DNA of 64,000 bases from Clostridia bacterium (GCA_017461475.1 JAFTXX010000021.1:1-64000), one strand, 5' to 3'. Shown: positions 24,770 through 33,020, counted from the first letter of the stretch. Made by a program: numbers and translations. The notes: a model not told the origin generated them from the letters alone.

Positions 24770-26548
24770 ATGACAAAAAACGTTCATGTCAACAAATGGA
24801 TTGACGAAATGGCTGCTATGACTCAGCCTGACAAAATCGTCTGGATTGACGGTTCTGAAGAACAGGCAGAGGCTCTTCGCGCAGAAGCATGCTCTACCGG
24901 TGAGATGATTAAACTCAACCAGGAAAAGCTCCCCAACTGCTATCTGCACAGAACCGCAGTAAACGATGTTGCCCGTGTTGAAGGCAGAACCTTCATCTGC
25001 ACTCCCACCAAGGAAGAAGCAGGTAACATCAACAACTGGATGGAACCCGGCGAGTGCTATGCGAAGCTCTCTAAGCTTTACACCGGCTCTATGAAGGGAA
25101 GAACCATGTATGTAATTCCCTACTCCATGGGTATCGTAGGTTCTGACTTCGCTAAGTACGGTATCGAGCTCACTGACTCTATCTACGTTGTTCTCAACAT
25201 GCTTATTATGACCAGAGTCGGCAACAACGTTCTTGAGGCTCTCGGCGACGGTGCTGACTTCATCAAGGGCCTTCACGCTCGCGCAGACATCGACGAAGAA
25301 AACCGTTATATCTGCCACTTCCCTCAGGACAACACAATCTGGTCCATCAACTCCGGCTACGGCGGAAACGTTCTTCTCGGTAAGAAGTGCTTCGCACTCC
25401 GTATTGCATCCTACCTCGGCAGAAAAGAAGGTTGGATGGCTGAGCATATGCTCATCCTCGGTGTTCAGTACCCCAACGGCGATATTAAGTACATCTCTGC
25501 TGCATTCCCCTCTGCTTGCGGTAAAACCAACCTCGCAATGCTCATTCCTCCGGCAATTTACCAGAACCTCGGCTACAAGGTTTGGTGCGTAGGCGATGAC
25601 ATCGCATGGCTCCGTGTTGGCAAGGACGGCAGACTCTGGGCAGTAAACCCCGAGAACGGTTTCTTTGGCGTTGCTCCCGGTACAAACGAGAAGTCCAACC
25701 CCAACGCTCTCCACACCACTATGAGAGACACCATCTTCACCAACGTTGTTCACGATGTTGATAACAACACTGTTTGGTGGGAAGGTCTTGACAACAATCC
25801 TCCTAAGAATGCAATCGACTGGAAGGGCAACAAGTGGGATTACACTAAGTACGACAAGAAGGACAAGTCCACTTGCGGCGCTCATCCCAACTCCCGTTTC
25901 ACCGCAATGGCTACCAACTGCCCTTGCATCTCTTCTGAGTTCAACAATCCCACTGGTGTTCCGATCAGCGCAATCGTATTCGGCGGCCGCCGTGCAAAGA
26001 CCGCTCCTCTGGTATACCAGTCTTATAACTGGCAGCACGGTACCTTCGTTGGTTCCATCATGGCTTCCGAAACAACTGCAGCTGCAGCAGGTGCTGTCGG
26101 CGTAGTTCGTCGTGACCCCATGGCAATGCGTCCCTTCGTAGGCTACAACATGGGCGATTACTTCGCACATTGGCTTGATATGGGTAAGAAGATTCCCAAC
26201 GCTCCTAAGATTTTCAATGTTAACTGGTTCCGTACCGATGATGAAGGCAACTTCATTTGGCCCGGCTTCGGTGACAATATGCGCGTTCTTCTTTGGATTC
26301 TCGCCCGTTGCGCAGGCGAAGTTGACGCTGTTGAAACTGCAATCGGTTATGTTCCGAAGGCAGAAGACATCAACATCGAAGGTCTTAACGGTATTACTGT
26401 TGATACCATTAAAGAACTTCTTACTGTTGACGTTGCTTCCTGGAAGGAAGACGTTGCAAACATCCGTGAGTTCTACGCACAGATCGGTGACCATGTTCCC
26501 GCTGAACTTTATGAAGAACTCGACGCTCTCGCAAAGAGACTCGGCTAA
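24770..26548 (+). CDS. pckG: Phosphoenolpyruvate carboxykinase (GTP)
   Basis: 592 residues from ATG 24770, which has AGGAG nine bases upstream; the in-frame ATG at 24761 directly touches the AGGAG and is less likely. GTP-type signatures are present: the P-loop FPSACGKTNLAML, 'GDDIAWLRVGKDGRLWAVNPE', and the nucleotide-binding 'GNFIWPGFGDNMRVL'. It interconverts oxaloacetate + GTP and PEP + GDP + CO2; with abundant CO2 in fermenting anaerobes it can run towards oxaloacetate and conserve energy. Very strong codon bias indicates high expression. Most Firmicutes use the ATP-type enzyme, so the GTP type is informative about the lineage. Confidence 0.97.
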   Translation: MTKNVHVNKWIDEMAAMTQPDKIVWIDGSEEQAEALRAEACSTGEMIKLNQEKLPNCYLHRTAVNDVARVEGRTFICTPTKEEAGNINNWMEPGECYAKLSKLYTGSMKGRTMYVIPYSMGIVGSDFAKYGIELTDSIYVVLNMLIMTRVGNNVLEALGDGADFIKGLHARADIDEENRYICHFPQDNTIWSINSGYGGNVLLGKKCFALRIASYLGRKEGWMAEHMLILGVQYPNGDIKYISAAFPSACGKTNLAMLIPPAIYQNLGYKVWCVGDDIAWLRVGKDGRLWAVNPENGFFGVAPGTNEKSNPNALHTTMRDTIFTNVVHDVDNNTVWWEGLDNNPPKNAIDWKGNKWDYTKYDKKDKSTCGAHPNSRFTAMATNCPCISSEFNNPTGVPISAIVFGGRRAKTAPLVYQSYNWQHGTFVGSIMASETTAAAAGAVGVVRRDPMAMRPFVGYNMGDYFAHWLDMGKKIPNAPKIFNVNWFRTDDEGNFIWPGFGDNMRVLLWILARCAGEVDAVETAIGYVPKAEDINIEGLNGITVDTIKELLTVDVASWKEDVANIREFYAQIGDHVPAELYEELDALAKRLG

Positions 26549-26557
26549 TTTTAACTT

Positions 26558-26585
26558 AAAAGACGGTGCTTCGGCACCGTCTTTT
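26558..26585 (+). terminator. Terminator of pckG
   Basis: AAAAGACGGTGC (26558-26569) / GCACCGTCTTTT (26574-26585) with a TTCG tetraloop, followed by TTC. Confidence 0.9.
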
Positions 26586-26676
26586 TTCAATGTTTTTGTA
26601 AAGTAGCAATACCAATCAAATCAGTAGGGGTCGACGTCCTCGACGGCCCACTTAACCACGGTTCATGTTTTCAAGC

Positions 26677-26833
26677 AAACATCTCCCCGCAAGATCCTTC
26701 ACTTCGCTACGCTACGTTCAAGGATGACAAGCGGGGGCTGTTGCGGTGTTATAAAACAAGCATTTTTAAGAATATTGCTTAAACCCGCCCTTGTCATCCT
26801 CGAGCGAAGCGAAGGATCTCGGGCGGAAATGTT
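26677..26833. repeat. Long imperfect inverted-repeat element (intergenic)
   Basis: Left arm 26677-26737 and right arm 26784-26833 are inverse copies: AGATCCTTC...GGATGACAAG on the left against CTTGTCATCC...GAAGGATCT on the right, with flanking CATCTCCCCGC / GGGCGGAAATG. The centre (26738-26783) contains a second small dyad AAGCA...TGCTT. There is no open frame. I remember 'GATCCTTCGCTTCG...GGATGACA' elements as frequent dispersed repeats in Clostridia genomes; a non-autonomous mobile (MITE-like) origin is inference. Both it and the preceding 26590-26676 are otherwise non-coding. Confidence 0.6.
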
Positions 26834-26902
26834 AGTAGCATAAACATTAATTTTTATGAGATGTTTTTACAGCCTCTCTTTTGCTTATTTTAAAAAAATC
26901 TA

Positions 26903-26930
26903 TTGTAAAATACATAATTTGTGATATAAT
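26903..26930 (+). promoter_or_regulatory. Promoter of the candidate structured RNA
   Basis: TTGTAA (26903-26908), 16-base spacer, extended -10 TGATATAAT (26922-26930). The start point would be about 26937, exactly the first base of the long closing stem of the downstream RNA. Confidence 0.65.
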
Positions 26931-26936
26931 AATATT

Positions 26937-27130
26937 TGCCAAACGAACTTAATATTTAAGCACACTTTTTTTACGTGATATTTATAACTATACAAGGCTA
27001 TTTGTGTTGGTAAAAACGCAAATTCCATAAAATGGTATAGCCTGTATAGGTTTGTGCTGTATTAAGTTTGTTTGGCGACAAGCGGAGTTTGCGTTTTTCG
27101 TGCACCGCTCTGCGGTGCACTTTTTATTTT
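26937..27130 (+). ncRNA. Candidate structured non-coding RNA with 6S-like layout
   Basis: A closing stem pairs 26938-26954 with 27060-27076 (17 pairs, one G-U) and, after a small bulge, 26959-26964 with 27053-27058. It encloses a strongly one-sided bubble (24 bases at 26965-26988 against 4 bases) and then a 12-pair inner stem, 26989-27001 with 27037-27048. Two small hairpins cap it (27002-27021; 27025-27035). A promoter starts exactly at the stem and a perfect terminator GTGCACCGC-TCT-GCGGTGCAC-T5 (27100-27130) follows. No open frame of note exists. Long stem, large central bubble and upper arm are the architecture of 6S RNA; sequence identity to 6S was not tested. A competing pairing, 27012-27026 with 27084-27098 (15 pairs, one G-U), could rearrange it. 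Confidence 0.5.
27100..27130 (+). terminator. Terminator of the candidate structured RNA
   Basis: GTGCACCGC (27100-27108) / GCGGTGCAC (27112-27120), loop TCT, then TTTTTATTTT. An outer dyad GGCGACAA (27074-27081) / TTGTCGCC (27140-27147) encloses it. Confidence 0.85.
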
Positions 27131-27162
27131 GTTCTCCAATTGTCGCCAAGCAATTTTCTTAA

Positions 27163-27200
27163 AAGCAAAAAGACGGTGTTTTCACACCGCCTTTTTGCTT
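27163..27200. terminator. Bidirectional terminator before the small glycine-zipper gene
   Basis: AAGCAAAAAGACGGTGT (27163-27179) / ACACCGCCTTTTTGCTT (27184-27200), one mismatch, loop TTTC. It ends the - strand gene and may act as second stop for the RNA on the + strand. Confidence 0.75.
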
Positions 27201-27381
27201 AGTGCATTATGGAAGAAACGCTCTGCATTACTTCGCCTACCGCACTGAGAGCCTTTTTTGCGGTCTTTGTCATCTTGCGTTTCTTTGTTTTAACAGCGCC
27301 GCCAGCCATCATTCCGACAGCCGCACCTACCATCATTCCTGTAAGTGTCATTTTTTTCATATCAAATGAATTCTTTTTCAT
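27199..27381 (-). CDS. Small protein with a glycine-zipper hydrophobic segment
   Basis: 60 residues from ATG 27381, chosen because GGAGAGA lies 7 bases upstream; a longer frame starting at 27459 has no ribosome binding site. One hydrophobic stretch, TGMMVGAAVGMMAGGAV (about residues 14-30), has the small-residue spacing of a glycine zipper or short membrane helix, followed by a very basic part (KTKKRKMTKTAKKAL) and an amphipathic C-terminal helix. YtxH-like proteins have this shape but I cannot assign it. TATAAT (27401-27406, - strand) precedes it closely. Confidence 0.55.
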   Translation of the reverse strand: MKKNSFDMKKMTLTGMMVGAAVGMMAGGAVKTKKRKMTKTAKKALSAVGEVMQSVSSIMH

Positions 27382-27452
27382 AACCGTCTCTCCTTCTCTG
27401 ATTATAGTTTTTTCTATTGAGAAAGGAATATTAGTGATATTTAATTGTAAAA

Positions 27453-27481
27453 TTGACACTTTACGTTATTTGTGTTAAAAT
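27453..27481 (+). promoter_or_regulatory. Promoter of the ABC-F gene
   Basis: TTGACA (27453-27458), 17-base spacer, TGT-TAAAAT (-10 at 27476-27481 with an extended TG). The leader is about 28 bases. Confidence 0.75.
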
Positions 27482-27515
27482 ATATTCATTATTAAAAATA
27501 TAAGCGAGATTTCCA

Positions 27516-29465
27516 ATGATTATTTTAAATGCTTCTGATATATCGCTCCGTTTTGGTGCGACTACAATACTGGAAAATATTTCATTTTCAATAAACGAAG
27601 GCGACCGCCTTGGTATCGTTGGTGTTAACGGTGCGGGTAAAACCTCTCTTTTCCGCATAATCACCGGCGAATATACCCCTGATAGCGGAGCGATTTATAT
27701 CTCTAAAGATAAAACCGTCGGCATTTTAAACCAGAACATCTCAATGGATCAATTGCATAAAGAATCCGTCATTGAGCATATGTTTTTAGCATACCCCGAA
27801 CTTATGAAGATGGAACAAAGAATGAACTATCTTTTTGAGCAACTTACGCACAGAACCGACACTCGTTCCGCTTCGTATGTTGATATGAGCCATGAATACG
27901 CAGAACTTGCAGACAAGTTCGGACGCGAAGGCGGTGCTTATTTTAAAGAAAAATGCAAAAGTGTTCTCGAGCACATGGGATTTGAAAAATTTATGTTTGA
28001 CGAGCCTGTGCATAAACTCAGCGGCGGTCAGCGAACAAGGCTTACTCTTGCAAGACTCCTTGCAATGGAACCTGATATTCTTATGCTTGACGAACCTACC
28101 AACCACCTTGATGTAGAAACGATACATTGGCTTGAAGATTTTTTGAAGGCATACAGAAAAACCGTCATAGTGATATCCCATGACCGCTATTTTCTCGATA
28201 ATGTTACAAACAAAATCCTGCACATAGATAGATGCACGGGTAAACTTTATAACGGCAACTACTCCTCCGCACAGAAACAGCGAGAAGAAGCACGCGAGGC
28301 AGAAATGCGGAGATACAACAATCAGCAAAAGGAAATTGCACGTGTTGAAGCAATGATGGAACAACAGCGCCGTTGGGGACAAGAACACAATTTTGTAACT
28401 ATTCGCGCTAAAGAAAACTATCTAAAACACATGGAGAAGGTTGAAAAGCCCGACGCCGAACTGAAATCCATTCGCATGTCATTCAATGCTGCTCCTGCCG
28501 GCGGAAACGATGTTGTTTTCGCCGACAAACTCTCCATGAAATTTCTACACAAATATATTTTCAAGGATTTGACTTTCCTTATCAAGCGCGGAGAGCGTGT
28601 ATTTTTCACCGGACCTAACGGTTGCGGAAAATCCACACTTATGCAGATTCTCGCCGGCAAACTTGAGCCTACTGATGGATATTTCGAGCTTGGCGCTAAT
28701 ATAAAAGTTGCATATTACGACCAGGAAAACCAAAATTTGAATGAAAAATCTACCGTTCTTGAAGAATTGTGGAACGCATATCCGAATCTAACCGAATACA
28801 ATATACGCAGTACGCTTGCGCTTTTCTTGTTTAGTTATGAAGATACAGAAAAACGGGTTGCCGACCTCAGCGGCGGTGAGCGTGCAAGACTCACAATGGC
28901 TAAACTAATTCTTTCAAAAGTCAACCTTTTGATTTTGGACGAGCCTACAAACCATTTGGATATTCCCTCACGTGAAGCGCTTGAAAATGCGCTGGATGCT
29001 TTTGAAGGCACTTTAATTTGTGTTTCGCACGATCGTCACTTCATATCAAAACTTGCCACAAAAATTATCGAGATTTTGCCGCCAAAAAATCCTGAGCCTA
29101 TATTTGAGTTTGTTCCAACCGCAAGTGACGAAAATGTTTATGCCGCATATCGTCAAAAACGTGAACTTTTGTTCAATCCTGATACCGCGTTTACATACGA
29201 TGAAGCTGACGAACCAAGCTTCACTAACACTAAAGAAGATTATTTACAGCGTAAACGCGAGGCGGCTGAAAAACGTAAACAAGAACGCAAAATAGAAGCA
29301 TACAAAAAAGAAATACCCGAGCTTGAGCAAGAGATAGATGAAATAACTAAGCAACTATACGACAATAACATCAGCGATTACAATGTTGCCGCTGCTTTGC
29401 AGGAACAGCTATACTCTCTCGAAAATCGCCTTCTTCAGCTTTATGAATTAACTGACGGATATTAA
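27516..29465 (+). CDS. ABC-F family ATP-binding protein (YdiF/Uup type)
   Basis: 649 residues with two ABC ATPase domains and no membrane segments. Domain 1: Walker A GVNGAGKT (36-43), signature LSGGQRTRL; domain 2: Walker A GPNGCGKST, signature LSGGERARL; each Walker B ends in LDEPTNHLD. A charged linker of ABC-F type lies between them and a C-terminal coiled coil (about 565-649) rich in Lys/Glu closes the protein. ABC-F proteins act on the ribosomal E site. The C-terminal extension suggests YdiF/Uup type rather than the antibiotic-resistance group, but this is not certain. The start ATG has only a weak GCGAG upstream. Confidence 0.9.
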   Translation: MIILNASDISLRFGATTILENISFSINEGDRLGIVGVNGAGKTSLFRIITGEYTPDSGAIYISKDKTVGILNQNISMDQLHKESVIEHMFLAYPELMKMEQRMNYLFEQLTHRTDTRSASYVDMSHEYAELADKFGREGGAYFKEKCKSVLEHMGFEKFMFDEPVHKLSGGQRTRLTLARLLAMEPDILMLDEPTNHLDVETIHWLEDFLKAYRKTVIVISHDRYFLDNVTNKILHIDRCTGKLYNGNYSSAQKQREEAREAEMRRYNNQQKEIARVEAMMEQQRRWGQEHNFVTIRAKENYLKHMEKVEKPDAELKSIRMSFNAAPAGGNDVVFADKLSMKFLHKYIFKDLTFLIKRGERVFFTGPNGCGKSTLMQILAGKLEPTDGYFELGANIKVAYYDQENQNLNEKSTVLEELWNAYPNLTEYNIRSTLALFLFSYEDTEKRVADLSGGERARLTMAKLILSKVNLLILDEPTNHLDIPSREALENALDAFEGTLICVSHDRHFISKLATKIIEILPPKNPEPIFEFVPTASDENVYAAYRQKRELLFNPDTAFTYDEADEPSFTNTKEDYLQRKREAAEKRKQERKIEAYKKEIPELEQEIDEITKQLYDNNISDYNVAAALQEQLYSLENRLLQLYELTDGY

Positions 29466-29494
29466 AAAAGATAGCGCGTTTGCGCTATCTTTTT
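29465..29494. terminator. Bidirectional terminator between the ABC-F gene and recR
   Basis: AAAAAGATAGCGC (29465-29477) / GCGCTATCTTTTT (29482-29494), loop GTTT. Confidence 0.85.
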
Positions 29495-30092
29495 AATTAA
29501 ATGTTCTTCTTCCCTCAATGGCTCTGTTAAGCGTGACTTCGTCAGCGTATTCAATATCTCCTCCTACAGGTATGCCGTAAGCAAGACGTGTAACCGTAAC
29601 CCCGGTTGACGCTAAAATTTTAGCGATATATGTAGCGGTTGTCTCACCTTCTACAGTGGGGTTGGTAGCGATAATTACCTCTTTTACTCCCAATTTAACA
29701 CGTGAAACCAATTCGGAAATAGAAAGCTTATCAGGTGTAATTCCGTTAATTGGCGATATAACTCCGCCGATTACATGATAAACGCCGCGAAACCCTCTGA
29801 CTTTTTCAAATGCCATAATAGCTTTGGCATCCTCAACAACACAAATCAGCGAATGGTCACGCGTAGAATCCGAGCATATAGGACAAACCTCATCAACTGA
29901 AAGGTTGTTGCAAATTTTACAGTTATGTATTTGTTCTTTAGCTTCAATAACCGCCGCCGAAAAATCCGAAGCTGCTTCATCCGAAAGCTCAAGAATCGAA
30001 AACGCCATGCGAATGGCACTTTTTCTCCCCACTCCGGGAAGTTTTCTGAACTGCTCTATTAGTTTTTCGAGAGGCGGAAGAAATTCAGACAT
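29493..30092 (-). CDS. recR: Recombination mediator RecR
   Basis: 199 residues, standard. Helix-hairpin-helix near the N-terminus (QFRKLPGVGRKSAIRMAF), C4 zinc finger (CKICNNLS...CPIC, residues about 56-71), Toprim domain (CVVEDAKAIMAFE) and C-terminal GGDIEYADEVTL. With RecO/RecF it loads RecA on gaps. Last gene of the SRP RNA-dnaX-ybaB-recR unit; the ATG has AGGGAA upstream. Confidence 0.97.
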   Translation of the reverse strand: MSEFLPPLEKLIEQFRKLPGVGRKSAIRMAFSILELSDEAASDFSAAVIEAKEQIHNCKICNNLSVDEVCPICSDSTRDHSLICVVEDAKAIMAFEKVRGFRGVYHVIGGVISPINGITPDKLSISELVSRVKLGVKEVIIATNPTVEGETTATYIAKILASTGVTVTRLAYGIPVGGDIEYADEVTLNRAIEGRRTFN

Positions 30093-30107
30093 AATATTCC
30101 CTACCGA

Positions 30108-30446
30108 TTAAAACATTCCGGGAACATTAAGTCCGCCGGTAATTTTAGACATTTCATTTTCGCTTGTAGAATCAACCTTTTTGATTGCTTCGTTCACAGC
30201 AGCGATAATAACGTCGGAAAGAGTTTCAATGTCGTCAGGGTCAACAATTTCGGGCTTAATATCAAGACCGAGAATTTCACGCTTGCCGTTGATTTTTACA
30301 GTAACCATACCGCCGCCTGCGCTCACATCATATTCACGCGCTTCTAGATCTTCTTGAAGTGCCGCCATGTCTTCCTGCATTTTCTGCACTTGCTTCATCA
30401 TGTTGTTCATGTTCTGAGGACCGTTCTTGGGATAATTTGCTCTCAT
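30108..30446 (-). CDS. YbaB/EbfC family nucleoid-associated protein
   Basis: 112 residues. NMNNMMKQVQKMQEDM at the start, 'SAGGGMVTVKINGKREI' and 'DIETLSDVIIAAVNEAIKK' are family hallmarks. It is a small dimeric DNA-binding protein with a 'tweezer' fold; it nearly always sits between dnaX and recR, as here. SD AAAGGAG. Confidence 0.95.
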   Translation of the reverse strand: MRANYPKNGPQNMNNMMKQVQKMQEDMAALQEDLEAREYDVSAGGGMVTVKINGKREILGLDIKPEIVDPDDIETLSDVIIAAVNEAIKKVDSTSENEMSKITGGLNVPGMF

Positions 30447-30458
30447 TTTTGTGCTCCT

Positions 30459-32024
30459 TTAAATTAATGTGTCAAATAAGTCATTGTCATCGGTATCATT
30501 CTCGGTTGAAAGTTCAAAACATATGCTGTCCGGAGAATAAGCTATTCCCTCTTTTGAAGAAATAATCGCAGCAAGGGCACTTTTGATCGTTCCTTCGGAC
30601 ATAAGCTTAATAGTAAAACTATTAGATACCTTTATAATAATTCTATCATTCTCTTTGTATGCGCGCGAGCCGTTTCTGAGTCCCATCGCACTGCGATGCT
30701 CTTTTGAAAGATTTTCCACAATTTCAAGCCAGTAAGGAATCGGTTTTCTGGATGATGAAGTTGCTTTTGCTTCGACATTTTTAGTTTCCGGTGTGCTTAC
30801 TTTTTCCTGCTTTGACGTACTTGCTTCATCCTCGGCTTTTGCAGCAGGTGCCGATATAACAGGTGCGCCGATTGCAAGAAGACCAACCTTTTCCTCAAGT
30901 GCAGAAACGCGTGTGAGAATAGCAGAAAAATCATCCGAAAGCGACGGGTCGCACATTCTTATAAATGTAAGCTCTGCAATAATACGCTTCGTACTTCCCG
31001 AGCGTTGCATTTGTGCAAGCGCATCGTCAAGAATTCTTATATGATACAGCAAACGTTCGTAAGGATATTCTTCTGCAATAGGTCTGAGCGATTCCAATTC
31101 CTCGGTTGTACAGTCAATATATTCAATCGGATTTGCAGTGGTTTTAACAACAAGCATATCGCGATAAAATGACAAAATATCTTGCCAAAATACAGCTATG
31201 TCTACCGAAGAAATCGAAACATTGTGGATAGCACTGAAAATATATGAATAGTCTTTGTTAAGTACTGCTTTGGACAACATGCGTATACTTTCACTGCTGC
31301 TTATTCCAAGCAACTCCTCAACGCGAGCTGCGTCCAATTTGCCGCCGCTGCTGCTGCAAAGATCAAGCAAGCTGATAGCGTCACGCATACCGCCGTTTGC
31401 ATGTCTTGCAATAACGCGAGCCGCTTCAGCGTTAATATCGATGTTCTCAGCACTTGCGATATGAAGTAATCTGTCACTGATAACAGAAGTCGAAATCCTG
31501 CGAAAGTCAAAGCGTTGGCATCTGGAAATTATTGTTGCAGGCAGTTTTTGAAGTTCTGTAGTTGCAAGAATAAATACAACATGCGCAGGCGGCTCCTCAA
31601 GAGTTTTTAAAAGAGCGTTAAACGCCGAGATGGAAAGCATGTGTACCTCATCTACAATGTAAACGCGGTACTTTAGCCCGGATGGTGTGTAATTTACCTC
31701 GTCTCGTATAGCTCTCACCGCATCAACACCGTTATTGGATGCAGCATCCATTTCCAAAACATCCGTTGTACTTTCACTGTCAATACTTCTGCAAGCTTCG
31801 CATTCACCGCAAGGATTACCGTTTATAGGCGAATGACAGTTTATCGCTTTGGCAAGTATCTTGGCACAGGTTGTTTTACCGGTACCTCGCGGTCCGCAAA
31901 ACAAATATGCGTGCGAAATACGATTTTCAGCGGTTTCATATCTCAAAATATCGGTAATATGATTTTGCCCACAAACATCATCAAAAGAAACAGGACGCCA
32001 CTTTCTGTAAAGCGCTTGATACAA
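30459..32024 (-). CDS. dnaX: DNA polymerase III subunits gamma/tau
   Basis: 521 residues from a TTG start at 32024 with GAGGTGG five bases upstream, giving LYQALYRKWRPVSFDDV, the normal DnaX N-terminus; a longer frame reaches into the SRP RNA gene and is rejected. Walker A GPRGTGKTT, C4 zinc module (CHSPINGNPCGECEAC), Walker B VDEVHML, and SRC motif ISRCQRF. The domain III core continues to about residue 330, followed by a low-complexity linker and a C-terminal domain. It is the clamp-loader motor. A non-ATG start and an upstream hairpin (32052-32078) may keep its level below that of the SRP RNA. Confidence 0.95.
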   Translation of the reverse strand: MYQALYRKWRPVSFDDVCGQNHITDILRYETAENRISHAYLFCGPRGTGKTTCAKILAKAINCHSPINGNPCGECEACRSIDSESTTDVLEMDAASNNGVDAVRAIRDEVNYTPSGLKYRVYIVDEVHMLSISAFNALLKTLEEPPAHVVFILATTELQKLPATIISRCQRFDFRRISTSVISDRLLHIASAENIDINAEAARVIARHANGGMRDAISLLDLCSSSGGKLDAARVEELLGISSSESIRMLSKAVLNKDYSYIFSAIHNVSISSVDIAVFWQDILSFYRDMLVVKTTANPIEYIDCTTEELESLRPIAEEYPYERLLYHIRILDDALAQMQRSGSTKRIIAELTFIRMCDPSLSDDFSAILTRVSALEEKVGLLAIGAPVISAPAAKAEDEASTSKQEKVSTPETKNVEAKATSSSRKPIPYWLEIVENLSKEHRSAMGLRNGSRAYKENDRIIIKVSNSFTIKLMSEGTIKSALAAIISSKEGIAYSPDSICFELSTENDTDDNDLFDTLI

Positions 32025-32051
32025 ACCGCCACCTCTTTCATTACAAAATAA

Positions 32052-32078
32052 GGCGAGGGCAAAAAATGCCGACTCGCC
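32052..32078 (-). terminator. Hairpin between the SRP RNA and dnaX (partial terminator)
   Basis: GGCGAG (32052-32057) pairs with CTCGCC (32073-32078) with an inner GCA/TGC pair around an A-rich loop; on the - strand TTATTTTG follows. It can end SRP RNA transcripts while letting some polymerase through to dnaX, since no promoter is visible in between. Confidence 0.5.
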
Positions 32079-32095
32079 CATAAAGTTAGCCGAAT

Positions 32096-32376
32096 GATAA
32101 GACCATACACTCAAAAATCGAAGATACAGCAACACACGTTAACTAAACCTTCTGCTCAGGACAGGCACCCTTGCGGCACACCAAACATACCGCTTAATGC
32201 TGCTTGGTTCCCCACCTGACATGGTTCACAGTCATTGATTGCGCAAGACCCATCCGTCAACACAGTCAGAATAGCGCAGACTGCACCGATGTATATCTCA
32301 AAAAGAGAAGCCACCCTTACTATAGCGGATTGTAAGTACAGAGGACCGCTACTCCCCCGGCTGGTATGGCCTTATC
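32096..32376 (-). ncRNA. ffs: Signal recognition particle RNA, large (Bacillus-type) form
   Basis: On the - strand the domain IV motif reads GAACCATGTCAGGTGGGGAA followed by CCAAGCAGCATTAAG, the SRP54-binding hairpin. 5' of it are Alu-domain elements known from Bacillus scRNA: GGGGGAGTAGCGG, TGTACTTACAATCCGCT and GTGTTGACGGATGGGTCTTGCGCAA; 3' of it are GTGTGCCGCAAGGGTGCCTG and AGTTAACG. The ends GATAAGGCCATAC (5') and GTATGGTCTTATC (3') pair. The domain IV loop has GTGGGGAAC where most bacteria have GTCCGGAAG; I checked the local pairing only roughly. The length of about 280 is typical for the large form. Confidence 0.92.
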
Positions 32377-32403
32377 ACGCGGCTAAATTTTTCATTCCAA
32401 TAT

Positions 32404-32432
32404 ATTATAGCAGAATTGTGTGGCATTTGCAA
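32404..32432 (-). promoter_or_regulatory. Promoter of SRP RNA (and dnaX operon)
   Basis: TTGCAA (32427-32432, - strand), 17-base spacer, TATAAT (32404-32409). Start near 32397, about 20 bases before the paired 5' end of the RNA. Confidence 0.85.
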
Positions 32433-32451
32433 TACTTTTTTGCGTTATTTA

Positions 32452-32934
32452 CTACTGATATTTTATAGTAATTTCAGCGGCAAAAACTCTCATATTATTT
32501 GGATTTATAAGCAGCGAAGCCGTAATTAATGCCCCTTCGATATTTTTGTATATTATACCATCATGTTCGGCTTCGTACAAAACATCAATATCATTGTTAT
32601 AAAACAACCATTGCCCAAACAAATCTTCCGAAGACCGAGCAGTAACATCACATAAATATTTTACAATACCGCCTTCGCAGGCATCTATACAAATATTAGA
32701 ACAATAATATCTAACTAAAAATCCATCTCCGCTTCCCTCTTGTCGTTCAAATTTAACATTAGGATACACTTCTTTTATTAATTGGCGCGCCAGTTCTTCC
32801 GAGGATATATTTGCGTCAAGCATTTTTATAGTCGGGGTAAAACTATTTTTATCAAATTCAGAGTTTTTACTGCTTATTAATACAATAGAAATAATCAATA
32901 TAATTAAAAATAAAAGATATTTTTTTATAGCCAT
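32452..32934 (-). CDS. Unknown secreted or membrane-anchored small protein
   Basis: 160 residues. The first 22 residues form a hydrophobic signal/anchor (KKYLLFLIILIISIVLIS) without a lipobox cysteine. The rest is a mixed alpha/beta soluble domain with three cysteines (in YYCSNICIDACEGG) and an acidic character. I do not recognise it. The ribosome binding site (GGGATT) is weak. It is divergent from holB and ends just before the SRP RNA promoter; its neighbours give no hint of function. Confidence 0.5.
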   Translation of the reverse strand: MAIKKYLLFLIILIISIVLISSKNSEFDKNSFTPTIKMLDANISSEELARQLIKEVYPNVKFERQEGSGDGFLVRYYCSNICIDACEGGIVKYLCDVTARSSEDLFGQWLFYNNDIDVLYEAEHDGIIYKNIEGALITASLLINPNNMRVFAAEITIKYQ

Positions 32935-32964
32935 TTTTAATCCCTATAACAAACCAAAATATAT

Positions 32965-32993
32965 TTGACATCAAAGCATTTTTTTGATATAAT
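32965..32993 (+). promoter_or_regulatory. Promoter of holB-ricT
   Basis: Consensus TTGACA (32965-32970), 17-base spacer, TGA-TATAAT (-10 at 32988-32993 with extended TG). Confidence 0.9.
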
Positions 32994-33020
32994 TTATCTA
33001 TTAAAACAAGGAGAAAAAAC

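Noticed and set aside
26549..27198. A CRISPR array or coding region in the long intergenic stretch
   Set aside because: No regularly spaced repeats and no supported frame; the structure is explained by one inverted-repeat element and one RNA unit.
30459..32135. Longer dnaX starting at 32135
   Set aside because: The extra 37 residues would be translated from the SRP RNA 3' end and do not resemble DnaX; TTG 32024 has a proper ribosome binding site and the conserved N-terminus.
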